Positions 7,201 to 14,388 of a stretch of 14,388 nt of DNA are shown here, in pieces (position 1 is the first letter of the stretch; every line of letters begins with the position of its first letter). Source of the DNA: Bacteroidales bacterium (GTDB lineage Bacteria; Bacteroidota; Bacteroidia; Bacteroidales; UBA1402); contig JAAZGQ010000044.1 of assembly GCA_012511135.1 (NCBI GenBank), positions 1 through 14,388 of the forward strand, given 5' to 3'. The position numbers and the translations under genes were made by a program. The notes beneath the pieces are model-generated. The model was not told the origin of the DNA. It saw nothing but the letters and a program-made list of their open reading frames with translations, and did not search any database.

Positions 7201-8018
7201 TTATTAATTACCTCAAAAAGGAAAAAGAATTGGATGCGAAACTCAAACGCAAAAAGTTCAATGTGACCATAGGTGATGAATTGCCTCCCGGCATCATTCA
7301 GATGGCCAAGGTTTATATTGCTAAAAAACGCAAAATCAAGGTTGGAGACAAGATGGCCGGCCGCCACGGAAACAAAGGTATTGTTTCGCGCATTGTCCGC
7401 GAAGAAGACATGCCTTTTATGGAAGACGGAAGCCCGGTAGATATAGTCTTGAATCCACTTGGTGTACCTTCGCGTATGAACCTGGGACAAATTTTTGAGA
7501 CCGTGTTGGGCTGGGCAGGCCAGAAATTAGGCATCAAGTTTGCTACGCCTATTTTTGACGGGGCCAGCCTGGAGGATCTGGAACAATGGTCTGACAAGGC
7601 CGAATTACCTCGTTACGGAAAATGTTACCTCTACGATGGAGGCACCGGCGATCGTTTTGACCAGCCGGCCACGGTGGGCGTAATTTATATGCTTAAACTC
7701 GGCCACATGGTTGACGATAAGATGCATGCCCGCTCCATTGGACCTTATTCTTTGATTACCCAGCAACCTCTGGGCGGTAAGGCACAGTTTGGCGGCCAGC
7801 GTTTCGGAGAAATGGAAGTTTGGGCACTGGAAGCTTTTGGAGCTTCTCACGTGTTGCAGGAAATCCTGACTATTAAGTCGGACGATGTGGCAGGCCGCAG
7901 CAAAGCTTTTGAAGCAATAGTCAAGGGTGATCCGATGCCACAGGCTGGTATACCTGAATCCCTGAATGTATTGTTGCACGAACTCAGAGGCCTGGGCTTA
8001 AGCATCGAATTAGATTAA
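4215..8018 (+). CDS. rpoB: DNA-directed RNA polymerase subunit beta
   Basis: This is the catalytic beta subunit of RNA polymerase, which forms one pincer of the enzyme and binds rifampicin. The 1267-residue length fits Bacteroidota. The N-terminus MSSTTDNQRINFASIK matches family starts, supporting ATG 4215. In order: protrusion and lobe (about 1-400), then the fork region RRVRTVGEQLNNQ (412-424). The rifampicin pocket follows at about 468-494, where Q474, D477, H487, S492 and L494 (E. coli Q513, D516, H526, S531, L533) are all wild type. Then come GRLCPIETPEGPNIGL (517-532), the active-site lysine segments around KVGDKMAGRHGNKG (1042-1055), and the C-terminal clamp with GGKAQFGGQRFGEMEVWALEAFG (1187-1209). 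A rifampicin-susceptible target is predicted. The stop is TAA; rpoC begins 22 nt later and the two are not fused. Confidence 0.98.
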   Translation: MSSTTDNQRINFASIKSPIHYPDFLEVQLKSFQDFLQLDTPPEKRKNEGLYKVFSESFPITDTRNNFVLEFIDYYADPPRYTIDECIERGLTYSVPLKAKLKLYCTDPDHEDFETKFQDVYLGAFPYMTPKGTFVINGAERVIVSQLHRSPGVFFGQSVHANGTKLYSARIIPFKGSWIEFATDINNVMFAYIDRKKKLPVTTLLRAIGYETDKDILEIFNLAEEIKVTKTGLKKFIGRKLAARVLKSWVEDFVDEDTGEVVSIERNEVIIDRETVLESSHIDDILESGTPTILLHKEEPGMSDYSIIYNTLQKDPSNSEKEAVLYIYRQLRNAEPADDSSAREVIQNLFFSEKRYDLGEVGRYRINKKLQLNTDIDTKVLTKDDIIHIIRYLIELVNSNAIVDDIDHLSNRRVRTVGEQLNNQFGVGLARMARTIRDRMNVRDNEVFAPVDLINAKTVSSVINSFFGTNALSQFMDQTNPLAEMTHKRRLSALGPGGLSRERAGFEVRDVHYTHYGRLCPIETPEGPNIGLISSLCVYAKINKLGFIETPYRKVKSGKVQKEVVFLTAEEEEDLVVAQGNALLNEDGSFIRNRIKSRLEADFPVVEPDRVDLMDVSPSQIASIAASLIPFLEHDDANRALMGSNMMRQAVPLIRCEAPIVGTGLEETLIKDSRTQLMAEGDGVVEFADATSIHIRYDRTEEEEFVSFDDAVKIYNIPKFQKTNQSTTIDLKPIVHKGQRVSKDQLLTEGFATEKGELALGRNLKVAFMPWKGYNFEDAIVLSERLVREDVFTSVHVDEYTLEVRETKRGMEELTADIPNVSEEATKDLDKNGIIRIGAHVKPGDILIGKITPKGESDPSPEEKLLRAIFGDKAGDVKDASLKATPSLRGVVINKRLFSKAIKNRKNRLTDKAILPKLDEEFEAEVAAIRAVLLEKLWVLVSGKTSQGIKDNLDTEVVPKGVKFTQKVLNEINYSSIQLSKWTSDSHKNEMIRDLIINYLKKEKELDAKLKRKKFNVTIGDELPPGIIQMAKVYIAKKRKIKVGDKMAGRHGNKGIVSRIVREEDMPFMEDGSPVDIVLNPLGVPSRMNLGQIFETVLGWAGQKLGIKFATPIFDGASLEDLEQWSDKAELPRYGKCYLYDGGTGDRFDQPATVGVIYMLKLGHMVDDKMHARSIGPYSLITQQPLGGKAQFGGQRFGEMEVWALEAFGASHVLQEILTIKSDDVAGRSKAFEAIVKGDPMPQAGIPESLNVLLHELRGLGLSIELD

Positions 8019-8040
8019 CAACCTCAATTACATACTGAAT

Positions 8041-11000
8041 ATGGCTCTCAAAAAAGATATAAAGACCAAAAACAACTTCTCGAAAATTTCCATAGGATTG
8101 GCTTCACCCGAAGAAATTCTTGAATTGTCGAGTGGTGAAGTATTGAAGCCGGAAACCATAAATTACCGTACCTATAAGCCCGAACGAGACGGTTTGTTTT
8201 GCGAAAGGATTTTTGGACCGGTAAAAGACTATGAATGTCATTGTGGTAAATACAAACGTATTCGTTACAAAGGTATAGTGTGTGACCGTTGCGGCGTTGA
8301 AGTAACCGAAAAGAAAGTACGTCGTGAACGTATGGGGCATATACAACTGGTAGTACCGGTTGCCCACATCTGGTATTTCCGCTCACTTCCCAACAAAATA
8401 GGCTATTTGCTGGGATTGCCCACCAAAAAACTGGATTCAGTTATTTACTACGAGCGCTACGTTGTTATTCAGCCAGGTATACTCGAAGAGGAAGAAGGCA
8501 TTAAGCTTAATGACTTATTATCTGAAGATGAATACCTGGCGCTCATGGACAAACTGCCCAGGGACAATCAAATGCTTGAAGACAGTGATCCCCGCAAATT
8601 CATCGCTAAAATGGGAGCAGATGCCGTCCACGACCTTTTATCCAGGCTCGATCTGGATGCTTTGTCGTTTGATTTGCGTCACCGTGCCAATACGGATACT
8701 TCCATGCAACGCAAGAATGATGCGCTCAAACGTCTGCAGGTGGTGGAATCATTTCGCGCAGCCAAGCACAGGAACAAACCCGAGTGGATGATTATTAAAA
8801 TTGTTCCGGTTATTCCTCCTGAATTGCGTCCCCTGGTGCCTCTGGATGGTGGCCGTTTTGCCACTTCTGACCTGAACGATCTCTATCGTCGTGTCATTAT
8901 ACGTAACAATCGTCTGAAACGACTCATAGAAATCAAAGCTCCGGAAGTAATTTTAAGGAATGAAAAGCGCATGTTACAAGAGGCTGTCGATTCTTTGTTT
9001 GACAACTCCCGTAAGTCAAGTGCTGTAAAGACCGATTCAAATCGTCCGCTTAAATCCTTGTCTGATTCACTCAAGGGTAAACAAGGTCGCTTCCGTCAGA
9101 ATCTTCTGGGTAAACGTGTCGACTATTCGGCCCGTTCAGTTATTGTGGTCGGACCCGAGCTTAAAATGCACGAATGCGGATTACCTAAGGATATGGCTGC
9201 TGAATTGTTCAAGCCATTTATCATTCGTAAATTGATTGAACGTGGCATAGTTAAAACCGTTAAAGCTGCCAAGAAGTTTGTAGATCGCAAGGATCCCGTG
9301 GTATGGGATATTCTGGAACATGTCATGAAAGGTCATCCTGTTCTGCTCAATCGTGCTCCTACATTGCACCGTCTTGGTATTCAGGCTTTCCAGCCTAAAA
9401 TGATAGAAGGTAAGGCTATTCAGTTGCATCCCCTGGCTTGTACGGCTTTCAATGCCGACTGTGACGGTGACCAGATGGCTGTACACCTGCCCCTGGGTAA
9501 CGAGGCTGTTGCCGAAGCTCAATTGTTGATGCTGGCTTCACACAACATCCTGAATCCGGCCAACGGAGCTCCCATTACTGTTCCTTCTCAGGACATGGTC
9601 TTGGGTTTGTATTACATTACCAAAGAGCGAACTGGAGTTCAGGGAGAAGGCTTGATATTTTATTCTCCCGAAGAAGCAAAGATTGCTTACAACGAGAAAA
9701 GAGTTTCTTTGCATGCCATTGTTAAGGTGCGTATCAAAGACGAACTGATACAGACTACCATAGGCCGTATTCTTGTAAACGAATTTGTGCCCGAAGAAGT
9801 TGGTTTTATAAACACCGTCCTTTCCAAAAAGGAACTCAGGAATGTAATTGGCAAAGTCATTGCCTCTTGCGGAGTGGCACGTACCGCTCAGTTCCTCGAC
9901 GACATCAAAGACTTGGGTTATTCTATGGCTTTCCAGGGAGGTTTATCCTTTAACCTGGACGATGTGATCGTTCCGGAAGAAAAAACCGAACTAATTCAGG
10001 AAGGCTACGAGGAAGTTGAATCCATCATGGAAGAATGGAGGCAGGGTTTCATCACTCCCAATGAACGTTACAACAAGATTATTGACGTTTGGACCATTGT
10101 AAATAATAAGCTTTCCAATATTCTTATCAAGCAATTGGCCGAAGATGATCAGGGCTTCAATTCTGTTCACATGATGATGGATTCCGGAGCCCGCGGGTCA
10201 AAAGAACAGATTCGTCAGTTGTCAGGTATGCGTGGTTTGATGAACAAACCCCAGAAATTTGGTGCCGAGGGCGGACAGATTATCGAAAACCCCATTTTGG
10301 CCAACTTTAAAGAAGGTTTGTCGGTGTTGGAGTATTTTATTTCCACTCACGGTGCTCGCAAATCTTTGTCTGATACTGCATTAAAAACAGCTGATGCCGG
10401 ATATCTTACTCGTCGTCTGGTGGATGTTTCACACGATGTGATTATCAACGAAGAAGATTGTGGAACCCTGAGAGGACTCACCGCTGTTGGTGTCAAAGGG
10501 ATAGCAACACTATACGAACGAATACTCGGACGTGTTTCTGTACACGACATTTTCAATCCGGATACCAACGAAATTTTAGTTGCTGCCGGTCAGGAAATTA
10601 CAGAAGAAATTGCTCTGAAAATCCAGGAATCTCCTATCGATCGGGTGGAAATTCGTTCGGTATTAACCTGTGAATCCAAAAAAGGGGTATGTGCCAAATG
10701 TTACGGCCGTAATCTGGCTACCGGACGCATGGTGCAAAAAGGAGAAGCTGTCGGTGTTATAGCCGCACAATCCATCGGTGAGCCCGGAACTCAGTTGACC
10801 CTTCGTACTTTCCACGCAGGTGGTGTAGCAAAAAGCGAAAATGTCGAAAATAAACTGCTGGCACCCTACGATGCTTTGGTTGAGATAGATGAATTGAGGG
10901 TTGTTCCTTCTTTTGAAAACAAAAACATCAAAATTGTAGTAGGCCGGTATGCTGAGATTCGCATGATTGATCCTGTCACCAATATGGTTACAACGCACAA

Positions 11001-12297
11001 CCTTTCTTACGGATCACGTTTATACATTAATCCCGGAGTGATGGTTAAACAAGGTGACTTGATTTGCGAATGGGATGTTTACAACGCAGTTATTATCTGC
11101 GAGCAATCAGGTAAAATTGAATTTGACAGTATTGAGGAAGGCGTAACCTACCAGACTTATATGGATGAGACCACAAAGATCAAGGATAAGATAATCATCG
11201 AATCTAAGGATCGTTCTCGTGTGCCTGCTATCCATATTCAGGACGAAAAAGGCGAACGTCTGCATTCTTATAACCTTCCTGTGGGTGCTCACCTGCTTAA
11301 AGAATCAGGTGAACGTATTGAAACCGGTCAGGTTTTGGTAAAGATCCCTCGTGCCATTCCCAAGTCGGGTGACATCACCGGAGGTCTTCCCAGAGTTACC
11401 GAATTGTTCGAAGCCCGTAATCCTTCCAATCCTGCCGTAGTTTCCGAAATTGATGGAGATGTCATTGAATTGGGACGTATCAAGCGTGGCAATCGTGAAA
11501 TAGTAATCCAGTCCAAGACCGGAGAGATCAAAAAGTATCTGGTGCCTCTTTCCAAGCAGGTGCTGGTACAGCTCAACGACTTTGTCCGTGCAGGAACACC
11601 CTTGTCCGAAGGCTCTACCACTCCCTCGGATATCCTGGCCATTAAAGGTCCAACCGCAGTTCAGGAATACATCGTCAACGAAGTCAAGAATGTGTACCGT
11701 ATGCAGGAAGTTAAGATCAACGATAAACATTTCGAAGTCATAGTGCGTCAAATGATGCGTAAGGTGGAGATTGTTGATGCCGGTGATACACACTTCCTGG
11801 AACAACAAGAGGTAGACAAAAATGAATTCATGGAAGAAAACGATCGCATTTGGGGTAAAAAGGTAGTGCTCGATCCGGGAGATTCTGCTAGCTTAAAAGC
11901 CGGTATGATTGTGACTGCGCGTAAATTGCGTGACGAAAATTCAAGTCTGAAACGCCGAGACCTTAAGCTGGTTGAAGTCAGAGATGCCATACCTGCCACC
12001 TCTAATCAGGTTCTGCAGGGTATTACACGTGCAGCCCTTCAGACAAAGAGCTTCATGTCGGCTGCATCCTTCCAGGAAACAACCAAGGTGCTCAACGAAG
12101 CTGCCATACAGGCCAAGGTGGATCGTCTGGAGGGGATGAAGGAAAATGTAATTACCGGTAACCTGATACCTGCCGGAACCGGACAGCGTGAATTTGAAAA
12201 GCTAATAATTGGTTCAAAAGAAGAATTTGACCGTATCGAAGCAACGCGTGACAGCCTGACTCAGGATGTTGTTATTGAAGAAGCTGAGCTTGAATAA
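8041..12297 (+). CDS. rpoC: DNA-directed RNA polymerase subunit beta'
   Basis: The beta' subunit carries the catalytic magnesium and the clamp. The product is 1418 residues, normal for Bacteroidota. In order: the N-terminal zinc ribbon (C66, C68, C81, C84), the clamp and lid with LLGKRVDYSARSVIVVGP (355-372), and the active-site loop NADCDGD (471-477). That loop keeps all three metal-binding aspartates but has Cys474 where the usual motif has Phe. The bridge helix is GARKSLSDTALKTADAGYLTRR (771-792). A second zinc site uses C807, C877, C884 and C887. The trigger loop is QSIGEPGTQLTLRTFHAGG (910-928). An inserted beta-rich stretch (about 935-1110) precedes the C-terminal PRVTELFEARNP and KSFMSAASFQETTKVL segments. 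Start ATG 8041 gives the expected N-terminus. The stop is TAA, followed by a strong terminator. Confidence 0.98.
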   Translation: MALKKDIKTKNNFSKISIGLASPEEILELSSGEVLKPETINYRTYKPERDGLFCERIFGPVKDYECHCGKYKRIRYKGIVCDRCGVEVTEKKVRRERMGHIQLVVPVAHIWYFRSLPNKIGYLLGLPTKKLDSVIYYERYVVIQPGILEEEEGIKLNDLLSEDEYLALMDKLPRDNQMLEDSDPRKFIAKMGADAVHDLLSRLDLDALSFDLRHRANTDTSMQRKNDALKRLQVVESFRAAKHRNKPEWMIIKIVPVIPPELRPLVPLDGGRFATSDLNDLYRRVIIRNNRLKRLIEIKAPEVILRNEKRMLQEAVDSLFDNSRKSSAVKTDSNRPLKSLSDSLKGKQGRFRQNLLGKRVDYSARSVIVVGPELKMHECGLPKDMAAELFKPFIIRKLIERGIVKTVKAAKKFVDRKDPVVWDILEHVMKGHPVLLNRAPTLHRLGIQAFQPKMIEGKAIQLHPLACTAFNADCDGDQMAVHLPLGNEAVAEAQLLMLASHNILNPANGAPITVPSQDMVLGLYYITKERTGVQGEGLIFYSPEEAKIAYNEKRVSLHAIVKVRIKDELIQTTIGRILVNEFVPEEVGFINTVLSKKELRNVIGKVIASCGVARTAQFLDDIKDLGYSMAFQGGLSFNLDDVIVPEEKTELIQEGYEEVESIMEEWRQGFITPNERYNKIIDVWTIVNNKLSNILIKQLAEDDQGFNSVHMMMDSGARGSKEQIRQLSGMRGLMNKPQKFGAEGGQIIENPILANFKEGLSVLEYFISTHGARKSLSDTALKTADAGYLTRRLVDVSHDVIINEEDCGTLRGLTAVGVKGIATLYERILGRVSVHDIFNPDTNEILVAAGQEITEEIALKIQESPIDRVEIRSVLTCESKKGVCAKCYGRNLATGRMVQKGEAVGVIAAQSIGEPGTQLTLRTFHAGGVAKSENVENKLLAPYDALVEIDELRVVPSFENKNIKIVVGRYAEIRMIDPVTNMVTTHNLSYGSRLYINPGVMVKQGDLICEWDVYNAVIICEQSGKIEFDSIEEGVTYQTYMDETTKIKDKIIIESKDRSRVPAIHIQDEKGERLHSYNLPVGAHLLKESGERIETGQVLVKIPRAIPKSGDITGGLPRVTELFEARNPSNPAVVSEIDGDVIELGRIKRGNREIVIQSKTGEIKKYLVPLSKQVLVQLNDFVRAGTPLSEGSTTPSDILAIKGPTAVQEYIVNEVKNVYRMQEVKINDKHFEVIVRQMMRKVEIVDAGDTHFLEQQEVDKNEFMEENDRIWGKKVVLDPGDSASLKAGMIVTARKLRDENSSLKRRDLKLVEVRDAIPATSNQVLQGITRAALQTKSFMSAASFQETTKVLNEAAIQAKVDRLEGMKENVITGNLIPAGTGQREFEKLIIGSKEEFDRIEATRDSLTQDVVIEEAELE

Positions 12298-12331
12298 CTG
12301 ATTAGTAAGTAATCTTTATCATAATCAGAAA

Positions 12332-12381
12332 GAGGAAGGCCGTTCATTTGAACGGCCTTCCTTGTGTTTATTTGATTTTTT
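12332..12381 (+). terminator. Intrinsic terminator of the rpoBC operon
   Basis: GAGGAAGGCCGTTC (12332-12345) pairs with GAACGGCCTTCCTT (12350-12363) around loop ATTT, a 14-bp stem with one G-T pair at its base. T-rich sequence follows, including T6 at 12376-12381. It starts 34 nt after the rpoC stop and is the strongest hairpin in the window. On the other strand only a short U-rich stretch follows the stem, so any termination of the convergent GH2 transcript here would be weaker. Confidence 0.9.
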
Positions 12382-12482
12382 GTTCTTGATTCTTTTTTTT
12401 CTTTTTTCTTTGCACCTTTTCTAGAGAATCTTCCAGGCTTGTTTTCTCGTTTATTTGTAGGCGAAAGTTCAATGTTGGCCTT
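12382..12482. other. Gene-free convergent gap with polypyrimidine tract
   Basis: This is the remainder of the 185-nt gap between the convergent rpoC and GH2 genes. It contains a T-rich tract at 12391-12411 (T8 and T6 runs broken by single C) and otherwise A/T-rich sequence. No coding frame, tRNA or promoter is evident. On the minus strand the tract reads as an A-rich region downstream of the GH2 stop codon. Confidence 0.6.
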
Positions 12483-14388
12483 TTATTCAGTTGTTGTAGA
12501 ATTGCCTGAGAAAGTAAGAGTTGTGCCTTTCAGCATGGGAGAGTTCAGCGTGATGCGTATATCTTCACCGGCTACTTCCCGGCGCTGGATATAGGCCAGC
12601 AGACGGCCATTCTGGCAGCGTTGGCGGTTGTCTCGGTAGTTGTCGCTAACGTTGTTGCTTCCGCTTTCCAGTCCCAGTAAACGGGCAGGGCCGGTCACAT
12701 AACAAACTATTTCGTTGTCGGCCATGTAAACCAGATTTCCCTCTTTGTCGACCACTTCGATTTCTAATTGCAAAAATGTTTCCCCGGGATCATTGGTTTC
12801 GACAAATTTCGCTTGTATTGCCTGAGGAGTTCCGCTGCTGACAATTTTGTCGCTTGCAGCTATTGTGGCAGAATTGCTTTCATAGCCTAGCACTTCAAGT
12901 TCACCGGCTTCGTATGGGATATCCCAATAAATGATGGCAGTTTGTTCGTCATAAGGTTTGCGTTCTCCCACTGTCTTACCGTTTAGTTTAAGTTCGGCTT
13001 CGGCGCAATTAGTATAGGCTACTACACGGATCATCCGGCCTTCTTCGTAATTCCACAGCGGTGGTGCATCGGTCGATAACCATTGCCTGCTGCTGCGCCT
13101 GTTGCCTCCTCCTCCACCGGGGTAGGTTCCGGCATAGATAACCGGCGATTCACTCCAGAGAGCTCTTCTAAAATATCCTCTGGGTTTGATGTTTCCGGCC
13201 AGGTCTATGAGTCCGGTTGTAAATCCTCTTGAAGGCCATCTGCCCGATTCTCCCAGGTAGTCAAAGCCGGTCCAGAGAAACTGTCCCATAATATAGTCTT
13301 TGCTTGTGACGGCTTTCCAGTCTGCGAGTCCGTGGCGGTTTTCGCTGCCATAGAGAACACGATTGGGATAGGTTTTATGATCTTCTTCGTAGCGTCCTTC
13401 TGTATAATTATAACCTACTACATCGAGCGCCTCAGGATAGGTAGTGAAATTTGACATAACGGCGCCTGCCAGTCCGGCTGTGACAGGTCTGGAAGTATCG
13501 TGTTGTTTTACCACAGCAGCCAGCTCGGCGGCAATTTCACCTAGGCGTTCGGCCCGGGGCTGACTTGTAAGATTGCCCCTGACGTGTTGTTGCCCTATGC
13601 CTTCTTTGTCGAGTACGGGGTGTGTATAGGGATCGTTGGGGTAATCTACTTCGTTGCCTATACTCCACATTATGACGCTGGGGTGGTTTCTGTCTCTGCG
13701 AACCATATCTGCCAAGTCACGTTTGCTCCATTCTCTGAAGTAGAGGGCAGAGCCCTGAAAGCCTGGAGTGCCTACATTCCAGCCTTCTATCCATTTCTTT
13801 TTAGGATATTCCCATTCATCAAAGGCTTCGTTGTTGACCAGCAGCCCCAATTCGTCGCATAGATCGTAAACACAGCTGGCCTGAGGATTGTGGCTGGTAC
13901 GTATGGCGTTACAGCCCAAAGATTTCAGTTGAATAAGCCTTCTCCTCCATACTTCGCGGTCTACGGCGGCTCCCAGGCAACCGGCATCGTGATGCATGCA
14001 GATTCCCTTAAGTTTATGTGTTTTACCGTTCAGGCTGAAGCCTTGGTCGGGATCAAATTTTATGGTACGTATGCCCACTTTGGTGTTGGTCTGATCCAGA
14101 AGATTGTTGTTGCTCAGTAATTTGGTTTCGAGACGGTAGAGGTAGGGATGGTCCAGATCCCAGAGCTCGGGATTTTGTACTTTTATTTCTTGTTCCAGCT
14201 TGGGTTTTCCCCCGGCAGCTAGCACAACTTTGCCCTGGGCGCTGCCTAAAAGCTGATCATTGTTGTCGTAAATGTTTTGACGCACAATGCAACTGATATC
14301 TTTAGTGCTTTCATAAACAAGTACGGTTTGTATTTTGAGGAGCGCATTCTACCCTTTTACTTCTGTTTGATAGGAAACACCCCAAAGA
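12483..14388 (-). pseudogene. Glycoside hydrolase family 2 (beta-galactosidase-like), interrupted by in-frame TAG, 5' end outside window
   Basis: GH2 enzymes release terminal beta-linked sugars with a retaining two-glutamate mechanism. Read from the right edge, the frame gives WGVSYQTEVKG, a TAG (14349-14351), then NALLKIQTVLVYES. This is continuous with the GH2 immunoglobulin-like domain, which ends with NPELWDLDHPYLY. Numbering from the GTG at 14285, the TIM barrel covers about 80-375. It contains HHD (98-100), RTSHNP (129-134), acid/base E212 in SIGNEVDYP (nt 13650-13652) and nucleophile E315 in YGSENRHG (nt 13341-13343). Two C-terminal beta domains follow (about 405-480 and 485-595), and the stop is TAA. 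The N-terminal jelly-roll domain and any signal peptide lie outside the window. Catalytic residues are intact, so decay is recent or the TAG is an error. Exact substrate is unknown; beta-galactoside or another beta-glycoside is possible. GH2 assignment is near certain; pseudogene status is less so. Confidence 0.8.
14349..14351 (-). other. In-frame amber codon inside the GH2 gene
   Basis: On the minus strand the codons run GTA AAA GGG TAG AAT GCG CTC. The frame is open on both sides of the TAG, and the residues around it fit the start of the GH2 Ig-like domain, so no frameshift is needed. One base change would restore a sense codon such as GAG, CAG, AAG or TGG. nusG and rplJ both use TAG as their stop, which argues against TAG being a sense codon here. 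Confidence 0.85.

Noticed and set aside
7023..7490. Long open frame on the minus strand inside rpoB
   Set aside because: It lies wholly antisense to clearly conserved RpoB sequence, shows no recognisable domain, and similar antisense frames recur along rpoB and rpoC. It is a shadow of codon use.
11305..11808. 167-codon open frame on the minus strand inside rpoC
   Set aside because: Antisense to conserved C-terminal RpoC, with low-complexity composition and no family resemblance; a shadow frame.
13584..14120. Plus-strand open frames within the GH2 gene
   Set aside because: They run opposite to the conserved GH2 barrel with its catalytic motifs and have no recognisable products.
14283..14285. 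GTG as a genuine start for a complete GH2 gene
   Set aside because: Family-like sequence continues upstream of it for over 30 codons, past the TAG. Starting here would cut the Ig-like domain in half and omit the N-terminal domain.
14349..14351. Reassignment of TAG to an amino acid
   Set aside because: nusG and rplJ end in TAG at exactly the expected family C-termini, so TAG works as a stop in this genome. No recoding signal is seen.

Overview
The window is a core-genome segment of a Bacteroidota bacterium, most likely order Bacteroidales. The evidence is the protein sequences themselves: the RpoB and RpoC N-termini, the L7/L12 C-terminal domain, and a 124-residue L7/L12 next to a 231-residue L1. 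The initiation sites also fit, being A-rich with no Shine-Dalgarno sequence. Genus cannot be fixed from this sequence.

Positions 3-12297 (+ strand) carry the classic secE-nusG-rplKAJL-rpoBC cluster, preceded by the 3' part of tuf and a tRNA-Trp gene. Order: 'tuf - trnW(CCA) - secE - nusG - rplK - rplA - rplJ - rplL - rpoB - rpoC. Gaps are 12-14 nt except at four places that carry RNA hairpins: tuf/trnW, nusG/rplK, rplJ/rplL and rplL/rpoB. These look like points where transcript levels are tuned, so that elongation factor, L7/L12 (several copies per ribosome) and RNA polymerase subunits are made in different amounts. The products cooperate closely. EF-Tu delivers aminoacyl-tRNA to the ribosomal stalk (L10-L12 on the L11 region), NusG rides on the polymerase built from RpoB and RpoC, and SecE belongs to the SecYEG translocon. 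rpoC ends at a strong intrinsic terminator (12332-12381) followed by a T-rich gene-free gap.

Positions 12483-14388 (- strand, convergent with rpoC) hold the 3' part of a glycoside hydrolase family 2 gene (beta-galactosidase-like). Its catalytic domain is intact, but the reading frame is cut by an in-frame TAG at 14349-14351. Recognisable family sequence continues in the same frame on both sides of that stop. nusG and rplJ end in TAG, so TAG is an ordinary stop here, and a pseudogene or a base-call error is the simplest reading.

I see no CRISPR array, insertion sequence, phage gene or unknown multi-gene system. The points worth a second look are the interrupted GH2 gene, its position directly after rpoC, a Phe-to-Cys change in the RpoC NADFDGD active-site motif, and the set of intergenic hairpins.
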